NCBI RefSeq assembly: GCF_000715075.1
Contig: NC_134103.1
Location: 53,312,730 to 53,376,729, forward strand
DNA length: 64,000 nucleotides
Source: Nicotiana tabacum
Lineage: Eukaryota > Streptophyta > Magnoliopsida > Solanales > Solanaceae
Reading direction: 5' to 3'
Shown: in pieces, positions 37,301 through 48,448 of the stretch
Position numbering within the stretch: position 1 is the first letter of the stretch
Layout: the number at the start of each line of letters is the position of its first letter
Notes under the pieces: generated by a model
The model's database searches: none
What the model was told of the DNA's origin: nothing
Seen by the model: only the letters and a program-made list of their open reading frames with translations
Program-made: the position numbers and the translations under genes

Positions 37301-39125
37301 GTTGAGGAAGCACGAGAGGAATTATCCGACCCACGACCTCGAGTTAGCTGCGGTTGTCCATGCACTTAAGATATGGCGGCATTATTTATATGGTGTTCAT
37401 GTTGATATATTTACTGATCATAAAAGCCTACAATATATTTTCAAGCAGAAAGAGTTGAATTTGCGACAGAGGCGATGGCTTGAGTTATTGAAAGATTACG
37501 ATGTTAACATTCTCTACCATCCAGGGAAAGCTAATGTTGTAGCAGATGCCTTAAGTCGCCGATCTATGGGTAGCTTAGCACATGTAGAGCCCGAGAAAAG
37601 ACAATTAGCTAGAGATATTCATCAATTGGCTTCGTTGGGGGTTCGGTTAGTAGATTCTGAGGATGGTGGAGTTGTAATCCAAAACACTGCAAAATCATCC
37701 CTCATAGCTGAAGTCAAGGAAAGGCAGTACGAGGACCCAGAGTTGGTCGAGTTGAGAGAGCGAGTTCCGCAGCAGAAGAAGCCATTGTTAGAGCTCAAGA
37801 GAGATGGGGTTCTCAGATACAAGGGTCGTTTGTGTGTTCCAGATGTAGCAGGGCTACGAGACAGGATTATGTCAGAGGCACATTATTCATGGTATTCCAT
37901 CCACCCTGGATCGACGAAGATGTATCATGACATTAAGGATATGTACTGGTGGAATGATATGAAGAAGAACATTGCTGAGTTTGTCGCCCAATGTACTAGT
38001 TGCCAGCAAGTGAAGGTAGAACACCAGAAGCCCGGAGGGCTAATGCAGACTATAGAGATCCCGACATGGAAATGGGAGGCGATAAACATGGACTTTATCA
38101 TGGGTTTACCTCGTTCTAATCGTAAGTTCGATTCCATATGGGTGATAGTCGATAGGCTCACGAAATCAGCTCACTTCCTATCGGTCAGATCTACATATAC
38201 AGCAGAAGATTATGCAAAGTTATATATTAAGGAGATAGTGCGGCTACACGGAGTACCAGTTTCTATTATATCTGACCGTGGGGCTCAGTTTACAGCACAT
38301 TTTTGGAGGTCATTTCAGAGAGGTCTAGGGACTCAGGTGAATCTCAGCACAGCTTTTCATCCACAGACTGATGGACAAGCCGAGCGCACAATTCAGACGC
38401 TCGAGGATATGTTACGAGTATGTGTGTTGGATTTTAAAAGAAGTTGGGATGAACATCTACCTCTTATCGAGTTTGCATATAATAACAGTTACCACTCCAG
38501 TATCCAGATGGCTCCGTACGAGGCTTTGTATGGGCGTAAGTGCAGATCTCCTATAGGGTGGTTTGATGTTGGAGAATCTGGGTTACATGGGCCAGACCTG
38601 GTTCAGCAGGCCATAGAGAAAGTAAAGGTTATCCGGGAGCGACTGTTGACAGCTCAGAGTCGTCAGAAGTCATATTTTGACGTGCGGCGACGAGACTTAG
38701 AGTTCAGGATTAATGACTGGGTATTCTTAAAGGTATCACCTATGAAGGGCGTGATGAGGTCTGGCAAGAAAGGAAAGCTTAGCCCACGGTATATTGGGCC
38801 TTATAGGATCATTCGGAGAGTGGGCCAACTAGCTTATGAGTTAGAGTTGCCCTCAGAATTGGAGTCTGTCCATCCGGTTTTTCACGTATCTATGCTACGG
38901 AAGTGCATTGGCGATCCTACCCGAGTGGTGCCCATGGATGATGTACAGATTACAGAGGACTTGTCATACGAGGAAATTCCAGTTGCCATCCTAGACCGAC
39001 AAATCCGCAATCTACGAAATAAGGAGGTAGCTTCCGTAAAGGTTTTATGGAGGAGCAAGAATGTAGAAGAGATGACGTGGGAATCGGAGGAAGAAATGAA
39101 GTCTAAATACCCCCACCTATTTTAA
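34359..39125 (+). CDS. Intact gag-pol polyprotein with C-terminal chromodomain
   Basis: One frame of 1588 codons encodes all proteins for retrotransposition: capsid, protease, reverse transcriptase/RNase H and integrase. I start at 34359 ([13 protein letters not shown]) because the older sister copy begins at the same place; an upstream in-frame ATG at 34335 would add 8 residues. Visible in order: gag (about 100-260), zinc knuckle [14 protein letters not shown] from C378, protease DPGSTLSYI from D475, [13 protein letters not shown] and FIDDILVYS with D811/D812, RNase H YCDAS with D958, integrase H1175...C1212-C1215, and catalytic D1245, D1306 and E1342 with 35 residues between the last two (DD35E). 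The chromodomain is at about 1540-1588 ([30 protein letters not shown]). There is no frameshift between gag and pol, as is common in this group. In the cell it would act in cytoplasmic particles and then the nucleus. Confidence 0.95.
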   Translation: MTVTRKTTASQRRDTVVGEGTNRVPPVDGAQSEAQGETPTKPLPAPPPTTEIPRETAHPVPPPLPSDQDLRSAVHLLTQLVATQQHARASASAGTSEGSGSSRVREFIALSPAEFTGTDQREDPQDFIDQLHRIFRVMHATEKEAVELAAFRLRDIAILWYEGWERSRGRDTPPAIWENFSDAFLDQYLPREIRQARVDQFLALKQGNMSVREYSLRFDSLARYAPSIVSTMRDRIHRFIAGLAPELIEACATAALQDSMDISRIQAFAQNIERGRRWQQGTERAEQGQRKRMRFPRSQEQSQGSYRTQYFGRPPRPPPPQLQGYGYDRYTQSGPGESSRASGLQRQRGSAQTWSFPPRCDICGRGHLGQCRAGSDACYTCGRPGHMMRDCPNRDSGGMAQPASSATGSSMSVHPSRRESQSSAGRGRGIGRGSSSSGNQNRIYALAGRQDQESSPDVVTGILTICSHDAYALIDPGSTLSYITPFVARKFGIVPEILSDPFAVSTPVGESIIARRVYRGCTMTICSRQTSADLVELEMMDFDAIMGMDWLAACYATVDCRAKVAKFHFPGEPVLEWVGNTPTPRGRFISYLKARKMIAKGCIYHIVRVRDADAEIPTLQSIPIVKEYADVFPDELPGIPPEREIDFSIDLLPGTQPISVPPYRIAPAELKELKEQLKDLLEKGYIRPSTSPWGAPVLFVRKKDGSLRMCIDYRQLNKVTIKNKYPLPRIDDLFDQLQGARCFSKIDLRSGYHQVRVREKDIPKTAFRTRYGHFEFLVMSFGLTNAPAVFMDLMNSLFRPFLDLFVIVFIDDILVYSRSEDEHADHLRAVLQTLRDRKLYAKFSKCEFWLKSVAFLGHIVSDEGIKVDTQKIEAVKSWPRPTTPTEVRSFLSLAGYYRRFVEVFSSLLAPLTKLTQKETKFQWTEACERSFQELKNKLTSAPVLTLPEGLEGYAVYCDASGVGLGCVLMQHGKVIAYASRQLRKHERNYPTHDLELAAVVHALKIWRHYLYGVHVDIFTDHKSLQYIFKQKELNLRQRRWLELLKDYDVNILYHPGKANVVADALSRRSMGSLAHVEPEKRQLARDIHQLASLGVRLVDSEDGGVVIQNTAKSSLIAEVKERQYEDPELVELRERVPQQKKPLLELKRDGVLRYKGRLCVPDVAGLRDRIMSEAHYSWYSIHPGSTKMYHDIKDMYWWNDMKKNIAEFVAQCTSCQQVKVEHQKPGGLMQTIEIPTWKWEAINMDFIMGLPRSNRKFDSIWVIVDRLTKSAHFLSVRSTYTAEDYAKLYIKEIVRLHGVPVSIISDRGAQFTAHFWRSFQRGLGTQVNLSTAFHPQTDGQAERTIQTLEDMLRVCVLDFKRSWDEHLPLIEFAYNNSYHSSIQMAPYEALYGRKCRSPIGWFDVGESGLHGPDLVQQAIEKVKVIRERLLTAQSRQKSYFDVRRRDLEFRINDWVFLKVSPMKGVMRSGKKGKLSPRYIGPYRIIRRVGQLAYELELPSELESVHPVFHVSMLRKCIGDPTRVVPMDDVQITEDLSYEEIPVAILDRQIRNLRNKEVASVKVLWRSKNVEEMTWESEEEMKSKYPHLF

Positions 39126-39403
39126 AATGAAGATATGGTTCGAGATGGGACGCTACAACATAGCTCTATGTAGGCTAGCAGGTCATCAGGTAAGCTTTTA
39201 TTTTTCACTTTCAATATTTATGATTTACGGTCGGTGAGGCAAATTGCTGCTATTTATAAAGATTGGCCATGTGTGGCATGCATAGTATGTTTCTGGCTAC
39301 GTGCAGGTTGGTTTTAACCTAGTGTACGAAGGATACTCTGGACAAAGTTTCCAAAGTCTCCAAGAGTAAACATTCGAGGACGAATGTTCCCAAGGGGGAG
39401 TGA
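39126..39403 (+). other. 3' untranslated region with hairpin and polypurine tract
   Basis: 278 bp after the stop. 39369-39388 is a perfect inverted repeat, AACATTCG-AGGA-CGAATGTT, followed by the purine tract AAGGGGGAGTGA (39392-39403), which abuts the 3' LTR. The PPT primes plus-strand DNA synthesis. The hairpin has no known role that I can name. Confidence 0.88.
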
Positions 39404-41929
39404 TGTTACACCCTATATTTTCGTATGTAAAAATGCGTCGTAAGCAAACTAATGTAGGACAAAAAAATGAGATAATATTTAAAAGTATATAAAGTAAGTT
39501 AATCATGTTACCTCTGAGGTTACAAATATTGAAGATCATGAACAACAAGTACAAAGAGGGTTGGACAGTTCAGAAGCTAAAGCAATTAAATAAAACAATG
39601 TTTCATCGAAAGTCGACAAGTTGGGAATGTTATAACATGTACCTTTGGGGTGAGACTAGGGTGATTAACATGATAAAGATATTATGTTATGATTTATATT
39701 AGTCGTATTACATCCGTGTGTTATGTTTTTAAGTCAAGCGAGTTGTGGAACAAAAGTCGATGAAAGTCATCACAAGTTACATTCATAAGTTTTACTAAAA
39801 CTTTGGGTCACATGTAACTGCAATTTTCTCCCAATATACTTAGAGTTATGGTGTGTTCCACACATCAAATTAAAGATCTATGAGTCTATTTTCCAACGCA
39901 TTAAACCATTTGTCAATACAACATCGGAGTAGAGAGATATGTGCATTTTTGCGATACTGCGCAAGCTGCTAGGTGACAAGTAGGTGTGTCACCTACTTGC
40001 TTAAATGAAAGCCCAAAAATGGGCCATTTCGGGTCGTCCAAAGAGGCCTTTTAAGGGCCTATTTTCTTCATATATTAGACTTAAAATAGAGCATAATAAC
40101 CAGACATAAGCTCTGCAAAGAATCCTCCCAAAAATTTCCCACAAACCCTAATTGATTTTCTCTCCCTTTCAAGTTCCAATTGGAGGTAAAACTTAGAGTT
40201 TGAAGAACCAAGATAGGAGCTGAGTTATCCAACAAATAAGGTGAGTTTACTGCTCTATTTCATCCATTTTTTCTTCTGTAAATTCATGGTAAGTCGTTCT
40301 ATACTTGTAAGAACTCACGGGATGGTGATCGGAAGCCGTGAGTTCGAGTTATTCACTTGTAGCGGACTGTTTTGTGGACTGTTTTGTGTTGCTGTTGGGC
40401 TGCGTGTTTTATTACTATTTTGTGGAGTTTTGGAGGAGGAAGGGGGTTTATAAACACCATATAAATGTAGGTTGGTTGTCTGGTCGTTCGTCATAACATT
40501 TTCGGGTCGTTTGACACTACTACGGTGGTCGTTTTGTGTACGAAGAGATTGGGGTGTGTTGGGCTGTTTTGTAGTATTTGATGGTGTATATAGGGCTGGA
40601 AAATGATGTATATATGTTGTTATTGTTCTGTCCTTGTATTGTTGGTGTTATCTTGAAGTTGGAGGAAGGGCATATTATAGGGGAGATGCTGCCCGTTTTA
40701 ATACAAAATAGGTTTGTCGTTCGTTGTGCGATAGTTGTACCTTTCGTAACTTAACGATAGTATTATTATCATTCTTGTAGATTAAGGTGCGAAGAGGTGA
40801 GTTCAACTTGGTGATTGAAAATATTGTGATAAGGTATGTTAAGGCTAAGCCTTCCTTCATTTTGGCATGATCTCGTAGCTACATGTGTTAGTAATGAGAC
40901 AAAAAGAGAAGTTCATATTCATGAATTTATTCACACTATTCTAGTCTCATAAGTTACAATATTATTCCTTATCGAGACTCTATATTCAATTTTAGTATTG
41001 TCTTCTTTCAGTCAAGAGAGCAGCAAGCCTATATATACAGTATTACAGTATTTTCATTACCATCGAGCTATAATCGATGGGCAGGCCCCTATTGGGCAAC
41101 CTCTGATCAGATGGAAAGTTATATACCGAGCCTACTGTGGCCGAGCGCCTATGAGCGAGCCCAGCATGGTCGAGATACATAGCCTAGTATGGCCGAGCGC
41201 CTATAAGCGAGCCTACTATGGCAGAGCAGTTATATATACCGAGCCTTATAAGGCCGTACAATTATTTTACTTACTATATTGAAGGAGTTGAGTCAGTATC
41301 AGCAGGTAAGTATATCTCCAGATCATCTTTGACTCCCAGTTAATTTCAGTTATCATATTATCAGTTCAGTTTCAGATTTCAGTTATTTTATTGCCTTACA
41401 TACTCGGTACATTATTTCGTACTGACGTCCCTTTTTGGGGGCGCTGCATTTCATGCGTGTAGGTTCAGACAGACAGACGGGTAGACCTCCTCAGTAGGTG
41501 TTTTCCGAGTTCCGCCTGATCGGTAAGCTCCACGTCTTTCGGAGTTGCCAGGACTAGAGTTTTGTGTACATCTTATGTATATCTGTATATATTTATGGGT
41601 AGGTCGGGGCCCAGTTCCGATCACAGTGCATCTATCAGTAGAGGCTTGTAGGCATATCCTGTTGGTTAGTGCAGTATGTTGGGTTTGTATAAATTGGTGG
41701 TTTGTCAGCTGTAGTAGCTATGACGGCCTTGTCGGCCTAGCTTTATATTGATATTTAGTTAGTGCTAGTTTCCATTCAGTTTTATATTTTGCTTCGCAAA
41801 TTGTCTTGCAAGGTGGCCCCATGGCCAAAGTATGACATTATGTGTTCAGAGTCCCTTAGTCGCAATTTGGTACGCCAGGTTAGGTGAGGCACGGGGTGCT
41901 TGTCTCGCTCCTAGGTTCGGGGCGTGACA
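39404..41929 (+). repeat. 3' LTR of the intact element
   Basis: 2526 bp, TGTTACACCC to GGGGCGTGACA. It differs from the 5' LTR by one T in a T-run (near 41433) and about nine single bases, for example AAGATATTATG versus AAGAGATTATG near 39677. It carries the same hairpin (39977-39999), TATA candidate (41029-41038) and subrepeats. Confidence 0.95.
41029..41038 (+). promoter_or_regulatory. TATA box candidate, 3' LTR
   Basis: CTATATATAC, duplicate of 33246-33255. If active in the 3' LTR it would drive read-out transcription into the older element and then the array. Confidence 0.4.
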
Positions 41930-41934
41930 GCACA
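41930..41934 (+). other. Target site duplication, right copy
   Basis: GCACA, pairing with 31616-31620. Confidence 0.95.
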
Positions 41935-42190
41935 GGTACTGTTTGTAAGGAAGAAAGACGGCTCACTGAGGATGTTTATCGATTATAGGCAGCTGCAAAA
42001 GGTAACTATTAAGAATAAGTATCGACTTCCAAGGATAGATGACTTGTTTGATCAGTTGCAGGGAGCTAGATGCTTTTCAAAGATAGATTTCAGGTCGGGG
42101 TACCACCATGTCAAAGTTCGGGAGAAAGATATTCCCAAGATAGCCTTCAGGACCCGATATGGCCACTTCGAGTTCCTTGTCATGTCCTTC
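41930..42190 (+). pseudogene. RT fragment of the split element (after the nested insertion)
   Basis: Continues the RT interrupted at 31620: [52 protein letters not shown]. At about 42190 it jumps in frame to the integrase zinc domain ([13 protein letters not shown]), losing about 1.2 kb that should hold the FIDD catalytic motif, RNase H and the connection region. Confidence 0.9.
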
Positions 42191-42940
42191 AGGTCGAGGA
42201 AGATGTACCATGACATTAAGGATGTGTACTGGTGGAATGATATGAAAAAGAACATTGCTGAGTTTGTCGCTCAGTGTCATAGTTGCCAGCAGGTGAAGGT
42301 AGAGCACCAGAAGCTAGAAGGGCTAATGAAGACTATAGAGCTCCCGACGTGGAAATGGGAGGCGATAAACATGGACTTTGTTATAGGTTTACCTCATTCT
42401 CATTGTAAGTTTGATTCTATATGGGTGATAGTTAATAGGCTCACGAAATCAGCTCATTCCTACCGGTCAGATCTACATATATAGTAGAAGATTATGCAAA
42501 GTTATATATTAAGGAGATAGTGCGGCTACACGGAGTACCCGTATCTATTACATTTGACCGTGGGGCCCAGTTTACAGCATATTTTTGGAGGTTATTTCAG
42601 AGAGGTCTAGTGACTCAGGCGAATTTCAGCAAAACTTATCATCCACATACTGATGAACAAGCCGAGCGCATAATTCAGACGCTCGAGGATATGTTACGGG
42701 CATGTGTGTTGGATTTTAAAAGAAGTTGGGATGAAAATTTACCTCTTATCGAGTTTGCATATAATAACAGTCACCACTCCAGTATCCGGATGGCTCCGTA
42801 CGAGGCTTTGTATGGGTGTAAGTGCAGATCTCCTATAGGGTGGTTTGATTTTGGAGAATCTGGGTTACATGGGGCAGACCTGGTTCAGCAGGCCGTAGAG
42901 AAAGTAAAGCTTATCCGGGAGCGACTGTTGATAGCCTAGA
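42191..42940 (+). pseudogene. Integrase fragment of the split element
   Basis: Retains the CHSCQQ half of the zinc domain and MDFVIGLP. A one-base loss near 42461 (TCATTCCTACC against TCACTTCCTATC in the intact copy) leads to a TAG at about 42482. The frame recovers at 42520 with [12 protein letters not shown] (Ser before Asp replaced by Phe) and DEQAERIIQ, and ends at a CAG-to-TAG stop at 42937. Confidence 0.88.
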
Positions 42941-43360
42941 GTCGTCAAAAGTTATATTCTGACATGCAACGACGAGACTTAGAGTTTGGGGTTAATGACT
43001 AGGTATTCTTAAAGGTGTCACCTATGAAGGGCGTGATGAGGTTTGGCAAGAAAGGCAAGCTTAGCTCACGGTATATTAGGCCTTATGGGATCATTCGGAG
43101 AGTGGGCCAAGTAGCTTATGAGTTAGAATTGCCCTCAGAATTGGAGTTTGTCCATTCATTTTTTCACGCATCTATCTTACGGGAGTGCATTGGCGATCCT
43201 ACCCGAGTGGTGCCCACATATGATATACAGATTACGGAGGACTTGTCATACGAGAAAATTCCAGTTACTATCGAAGACCGACAAATCCGTAAGCTACGAA
43301 ATAAGGAGGTAGCCTCCACGAAAGTTTTATGGAGAAGCAAGAATGTGGAAGAGATGACGT
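42941..43360 (+). pseudogene. Integrase tail and chromodomain of the split element, truncated
   Basis: After a TGG-to-TAG change near 42999, the frame 43015 onward encodes [38 protein letters not shown] and the chromodomain start (EDLSYEKIPVTIEDRQI), ending at VEEMT. It then crosses into array sequence at 43356-43362 (GACGTACG). The final YPHLF-type end, PPT and 3' LTR are missing. Confidence 0.88.
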
Positions 43361-43502
43361 ACGTTGGATCACGCCATAAGATGGTCGACGTAAATTCGAG
43401 AAGAGATTATCTTTGAGATGATAAGAAGTTAATCCTATTGGTCTTAAATGATACAAGTGTGTATAAGAGTGGTTAACAAGTATTAGAAGTTAAATGAATC
43501 AA
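43361..43502 (+). repeat. Array monomer, LTR-start fragment
   Basis: Starts at CGTTGGATCACGCC, about 20 bases into the LTR-start part of a monomer, and runs to the next marker at 43503. It lacks TGTTACA because of the truncation junction. Confidence 0.88.
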
Positions 43503-45153
43503 GGATGTTGTAACCCATATTTTTGGGTATAACTAGAGGTGCTTAATATTCTCAAAAGGCCACGTTTTAAGGTATTTGAATCATATAATATCCGTATCAC
43601 AATTCTTGAAGTCAAACGAGCTATGAAACAAAAGTCGACAAAAGTTGTCGCAACTTACGTTCATAATTTTACTTAAACTTTAGGTCAAATGTTAATACGA
43701 TTTTCTATAAATTTACTATGAACTACGCAGTTATCTACCCACCAAATTTAAGATCTATGAGTCTAGTTCCTACGCATTAAACCATTTGTCCATACGACGT
43801 CAGAGTAGAGAGATATTCAAGTTTTTGCGAGACTGCACAAACAGCTCACTAAGGGACCCACATAGGTAGTTGAGAAATATTGATATATATGAGATGCCTT
43901 AAGACCGTTTTAACTAATTATTTTCACTCTCTTCAGACCCTAGGTAGCTAAAAACTCTCTCTCTCATGGTTCTCTCATGATCAAAGACGCAAACAAAGAG
44001 CAAACAACACAAATCAATGTGTCGGGAATCCCGTGGCGCTAGTAAGTTTCTTGTTCTTCTTGTTGTTGCTGATTTTTGTGTGGTTCCAGCTCTTGTGGGA
44101 GGTTGTTTTAACTGGTTTATGTTCTGTAAAATACTCCCTCAAGTTTTCAATATCAACCCTAGGTGAGTTCAGGTCTTCCAAAGTGATTCTAGTGCCGAAA
44201 AACCCGAATTGATTGCTAGTTTTGCTTCCTTGTTCTTGTGCTAGTTTGGAAGGATATTCCATGGTGAAGTGAGGTCAAATTGAAGTTGTTGTAAGGACCC
44301 GTAAAATTTTACCTAAAGCCAGGGGTTTTGTGATGCCTGGGTAGAATTATGTGTTGATGATTATAGAGATTCTTCGACGAATTGGACATGTTGCTTATGA
44401 GTTATAATTTCCATCCGAATTGGAATTTGTCCACCTAGTATTCCATGTATCTATGTTGAGGAAATGTATTGGAGACCCTTCTTGAGTCGTCCCTATCGAA
44501 TATGTACAAGTTACGGAGGATCTATCATATAAAGAAGTGTCAGTGGCTATCTTAGAGCGACAAGTCCGCTAGCTGAGAAAAAAGGATGTAGCTTCCGCCA
44601 AAGTATTGTGGAGGAACAAGAATACAGAAGAAATGACATGGGAATCAAAAGAGAAAAAGATATCTAAATACCCTTACCTATTCCAGATTGAAGATAACGA
44701 GGATGTCGGGGGAACACAGGATACAATGAAAGCTGAAATGGCTCTAAGAGGTAAGCAACAACATGAGAATACTCTTCCTTAATATAAAATGGTGATATAC
44801 AGATAATGTAGATATTCATAATGCTTTATATAGCCTTGTGAAGCCATAGTTTAGGTTTAGCTGCTTGCAAGTTTGGCTAGTGTCCATTTTATAGGGGAAA
44901 CACGGCCGGAAATTTCCGTCGGAATGTACGATGATTTAGACTCCCCATAAACCTTTACATTTGAGGACGAATGTTCCTAAGGGGGGAGGGTGTTACAAGA
45001 AATATTCGTGTTTGTTGGATGACGCCATAAGATGGTCGGCGTAAATTCGAGAAGAGATTATCTTTGAGATGATAAGAAGTTAATCTTGTTGGTCTTAAAT
45101 GATACAAGGGTGTGTAAGAGTGGTTAACAAGTTTTAGAAGTTAAACTAATCAA
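43503..45153 (+). repeat. Array monomer, block 4, unit 1 (type A)
   Basis: 1651 bp, marker to marker. The chromodomain remnant at about 44375-44760 is broken by CGCTAG near 44570. The pre-PPT hairpin is mutated (ACATTTGAGGACGAATGT) and TGTTACA is at 44991. Type A markers: GGTAAGCAACAAC, AAAATGGTGAT, ATAATGCTTTATA and TTAGCTGCTTGC. Confidence 0.92.
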
Positions 45154-46801
45154 GGATGTTGTAACCCATATTTTTGGGTATAACTAGAGGTGCTTAATCT
45201 TCTCAAGAGGTCGCGGTTTAAGGTATTTGAATCATATATCCGTATCACATGTCTTGAAGTCAAATGAGTTATGAAACAAAAGTCGACAAAAGTTGTCGCA
45301 ACTTACATTCATAATTTTACTTAAGCTTTAGGTCAAATGTTACTACGATTTTTTTATAAATTTACTATGAACTACGGGGTTATCTACCCACCAAATTTAA
45401 GATCTATGAGTCTAGTTCCTACGCATTAAACCGTTTATCCATACGACATCAGAGTAGAGAGATATTCACGTTTTCGCGAGACTGAACAAACAGCTCACTA
45501 TTGGACCCACATAGGTGGTTGAGATATATTGATATATATGAGACGCCTTAAGACCGTTTTAACTCATTATTTTCACTCTCTTCAGACCCTAGATAGCTAA
45601 AAACTTTCTCTCAAGGTTCTCTCATGATCCAAGACAAAAACAAAGGGCAAACAACACAAATCAAGTGTCGGGAATCCCGTGGCGCTAGTGACTTTCTTGT
45701 TCTTCTTGTTGTTGCTGATTTTTGACTGGTTCCAGCTCTTGTGGGACGTTTTTTTAAGTGGTTTATGTTCTGCAAAATACTCCCTCAAGTTTTCAAGATC
45801 CACCCTCGGTGATTTCAGGTCTTCGAAAGTGATTCTAGTGCCGAAAAACCCGAAATGATTGCTAGTTTTGCTTCCTTGTTCTTGTGGCAGCATTGGAAGG
45901 ATATTCCATGATGAAGTGAGGTCAAATTGAAGTTGTTGTAAGGCCCCATAAAATTTTACCTTAAACCCGGGGTTTCGTGTTGCCGAGGTAGAATTTTGTG
46001 CTAAAGACTGTAGAGATTTGTTCGACGAATTGGACATGTTTCTTATGAATTAGAATTACCATCCGAATTGGAATTTGTCCACCTAGTATTCCATGTATGT
46101 ATGTTGAGAAAATGTATTGGAGACCCTTCTCGGGTCGTCCCTATCAAAGAAGTACAAGTTATAGAGGATCTATCGTATAAAGAAGTGCCAGTTGCTATAT
46201 TAGATGGACAAGTCCGCAAGCTGAGAACAAAGGATGTAGCTTCCCTCAAAGTATTGTGGAGGAACAAGAATATGGAAGAAATGACATGGGAAGCAGAAGA
46301 GGAAATGACGTCTAAATACCCTTACCTATTCCAGATTGAAGATAACGAGGATGCTGGGGGAACGCAGGATACAATGAAAGCTGAAATGGCTCTAAGTGGT
46401 AAGAAATAGCATGAGAATACTCTTCCTTAATACAAAATAGTGATATGGAGATAATGTACATATCCATAATACTTTATATAGCCTTGTGAGGCCATATGTT
46501 AGGTTTATCTACTTGCAAGTTTGGCTAGTGTCCATTTTATAGGGGAAACGCGGCCGGAAATTTCCATCGGAATGTACGATGATTTAGACTCCCCATAAAC
46601 CATTACATTCGAGGACGAATGTTCCTAAGGGGGGAGGGTGTTACAAGAAATATTCGCGTACATTGGATCACGCCATAAGATGGTCGGCGTAAATTTGAGA
46701 AGAGATTATCATTGAGGTGATAAGAAGTTAATCCTGTTGGTCTTAAATGATACAAGGGTGTATAAGAGTGGTTAACAAGTATTAGAAGTTAAATGAATCA
46801 A
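45154..46801 (+). repeat. Array monomer, block 4, unit 2 (type B in its 3' half)
   Basis: 1648 bp. The chromodomain remnant is open at 46068-46409 (113 codons). The hairpin near 46604-46622 is intact and TGTTACA is at 46639. Type B markers: AATAGCATGAG, AAAATAGTGAT, ATAATACTTTATA and TTATCTACTTGC. Confidence 0.92.
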
Positions 46802-48448
46802 GGATGTTGTAACCCCTATTTTTTGGTATAACTAGAGGTGCTTAATATTCTCAAGAGGTCGCGTTTTAAGGTATTTGAATTATATAATATCCGTATCACA
46901 TGTCTTGAAGTCAAACGAGTTATGAAACAAAAGTCGACAAAAGTTGTGGCAACTTACGTTCATAATTTTACTTAAACTTTAGGTCAAATATTACTATGAT
47001 TTTCTATAAATTTACTACGAACTACGATGTTATCTACCCACCAAATTTAAAATCTATGAGTCTAGTTCCTATGCATTAAACCATTTTTCCATAGGATGTC
47101 AGAGTAGAGAGATATTCCCATTTTCGCGAGACTGCCCAAACAACTCACTATGGGACCAACATAGGTGGTTGAGATATATTGATATATATGAGACGCCTTA
47201 AGACCATTTTAACTCATTATTTTCACTCTCTTCAAACCCTAGATAGCTAAAAACTCTCTCTCAAGGTTCTCTCATGATCCAAAACCCAAACAAAGGGCAA
47301 ACAACACAAATCAAGTGTCGGGAATCTTGTGGCGCTAGTAAATTTCTTGTTCTTCTTGTTGTTGCTGATTTTTGTGTGGTTGCAGATCTTGTGGGAGGTT
47401 GTTTTAAGTGGTTTATGTTCTGTAAAATACTCCCTCATGTTTTCAATATCAACCCTAGGTGATTTCAGGTCTTCCAAAGTGATTCTAGTGCCGAAAAACC
47501 GGAATTGATTGCTAGTTTTGCTTCCTTGTTCTTGTGGCAGTTTGGAAGGATATTCCGTGGTGAAGTGATGTCATATTGAAGTTGGTGTAAGGAACCATAA
47601 ACCTTTACCTAAAACCAGGGGTTTTGTGATGCCGGGGTAGAATTATGTGTTAATGATTATTGAGATTCTTCGATGAATTGGACATGTTACTTGTGAGTTA
47701 GAATTGCTATCCGAATTGGAATTTGTCCACCTAGTATTCCATGTATCTACGTTGAGGAGATGTATTGTAGACCCTTATCAAGCCGTCCCTATCGAATATG
47801 TACAAGTTACGGAGGATCTATTATATAAATAAGTGTCAGTGGCTATATTAGATCGACAAGTCCGCAAGCTGAGAAAAAAAGATGTATCTTCCGTCAAAGT
47901 ATTGTGGAGGAACAAGAATACCGAAGAAATGACATGGGAATCAGAAGAGGAAATGATGTCTAAATACCCTTACCTATTCCAGATTGAAGAGAATGAGGTT
48001 GCCTGGGGAACGCAGGATACAATGGAAGCTGAAACAGCTCTAAGAGGTAAGCAACAATTTGAGAATACTCTTCCTTAATACAAAATGGTGATATGCAGAT
48101 AATGTACATATCCATAATGCTTTATATAGCCTTGTGAAGCCATAGGTTAGGTTTAGCTGCTTGCAAGTTTGGCTAGTTTCCACTTTATAGGGAAAACGCG
48201 GCCGGAAATTTCCGTCAGAATGTACGATGATTTAGACTCCCCATAAACCCTTACATTCGAGGACGAATGTTCCTAAGGGGGGAGGGTGTTACAAGAAATA
48301 TTCGCGTGCTTGGATCACGCCATAAGATGGTATGCATAAAATCGAGAAGAGATTATCTTTGAGATGATAAGAAGTTAATCCTGTTGGTCATAAATGATAC
48401 AAGGGTGTGTAAGAGTGGTTAACAAGTATTAGAAGTTAAACGAATCAA
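46802..48448 (+). repeat. Array monomer, block 4, unit 3 (type B start, type A end)
   Basis: 1647 bp. It begins with CCCCTATTTTTTGGTATAAC, GAATTATATAAT and GTTGTGGCAAC, shared with the unit at 50098. The chromodomain remnant is open at 47833-48078 after a TAA near 47830. The hairpin near 48252-48270 is intact and TGTTACA is at 48287. Confidence 0.92.

Larger units (their letters stand above)
31621..41929 (+). mobile_element. Complete, young Ty3/gypsy (Tekay/Del-like chromovirus) retrotransposon
   Basis: 10,309 bp: LTR 31621-34147, PBS 34152, one open gag-pol frame 34359-39125, PPT near 39392, LTR 39404-41929, and 5-bp duplications GCACA on both sides. By eye the two LTRs differ by about nine substitutions and one single-T length change over 2.53 kb, so the insertion is recent. 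Domain order (gag, zinc knuckle, protease, RT, RNase H, integrase, chromodomain) and long LTRs are those of Tekay/Del chromoviruses. It sits inside the RT region of an older relative. All parts needed for transposition appear present. Actual activity is not shown by sequence. Confidence 0.95.
27412..43360 (+). mobile_element. Degenerate Ty3/gypsy element, split by a younger insertion
   Basis: 5' LTR 27412-29321, mutated PBS, gag from 29533, protease and start of RT up to 31620. The rest resumes at 41930 after the nested element and ends at about 43360 within the chromodomain. No 3' LTR is present: the sequence passes from GAAGAGATGACGTA directly into array U3 sequence (CGTTGGATCACGCC). Its coding part is closely related to the intact nested element, but its LTR is of the same type as the minus-strand LARD-like element. 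Many CAG-to-TAG stops and an internal RT-RNase H deletion make it inactive. Confidence 0.88.

Noticed and set aside
45597..46037. 146-codon minus-strand open frame
   Set aside because: Antisense to the U3/bridge part of a monomer. It has no motif, and homologous monomers break it.
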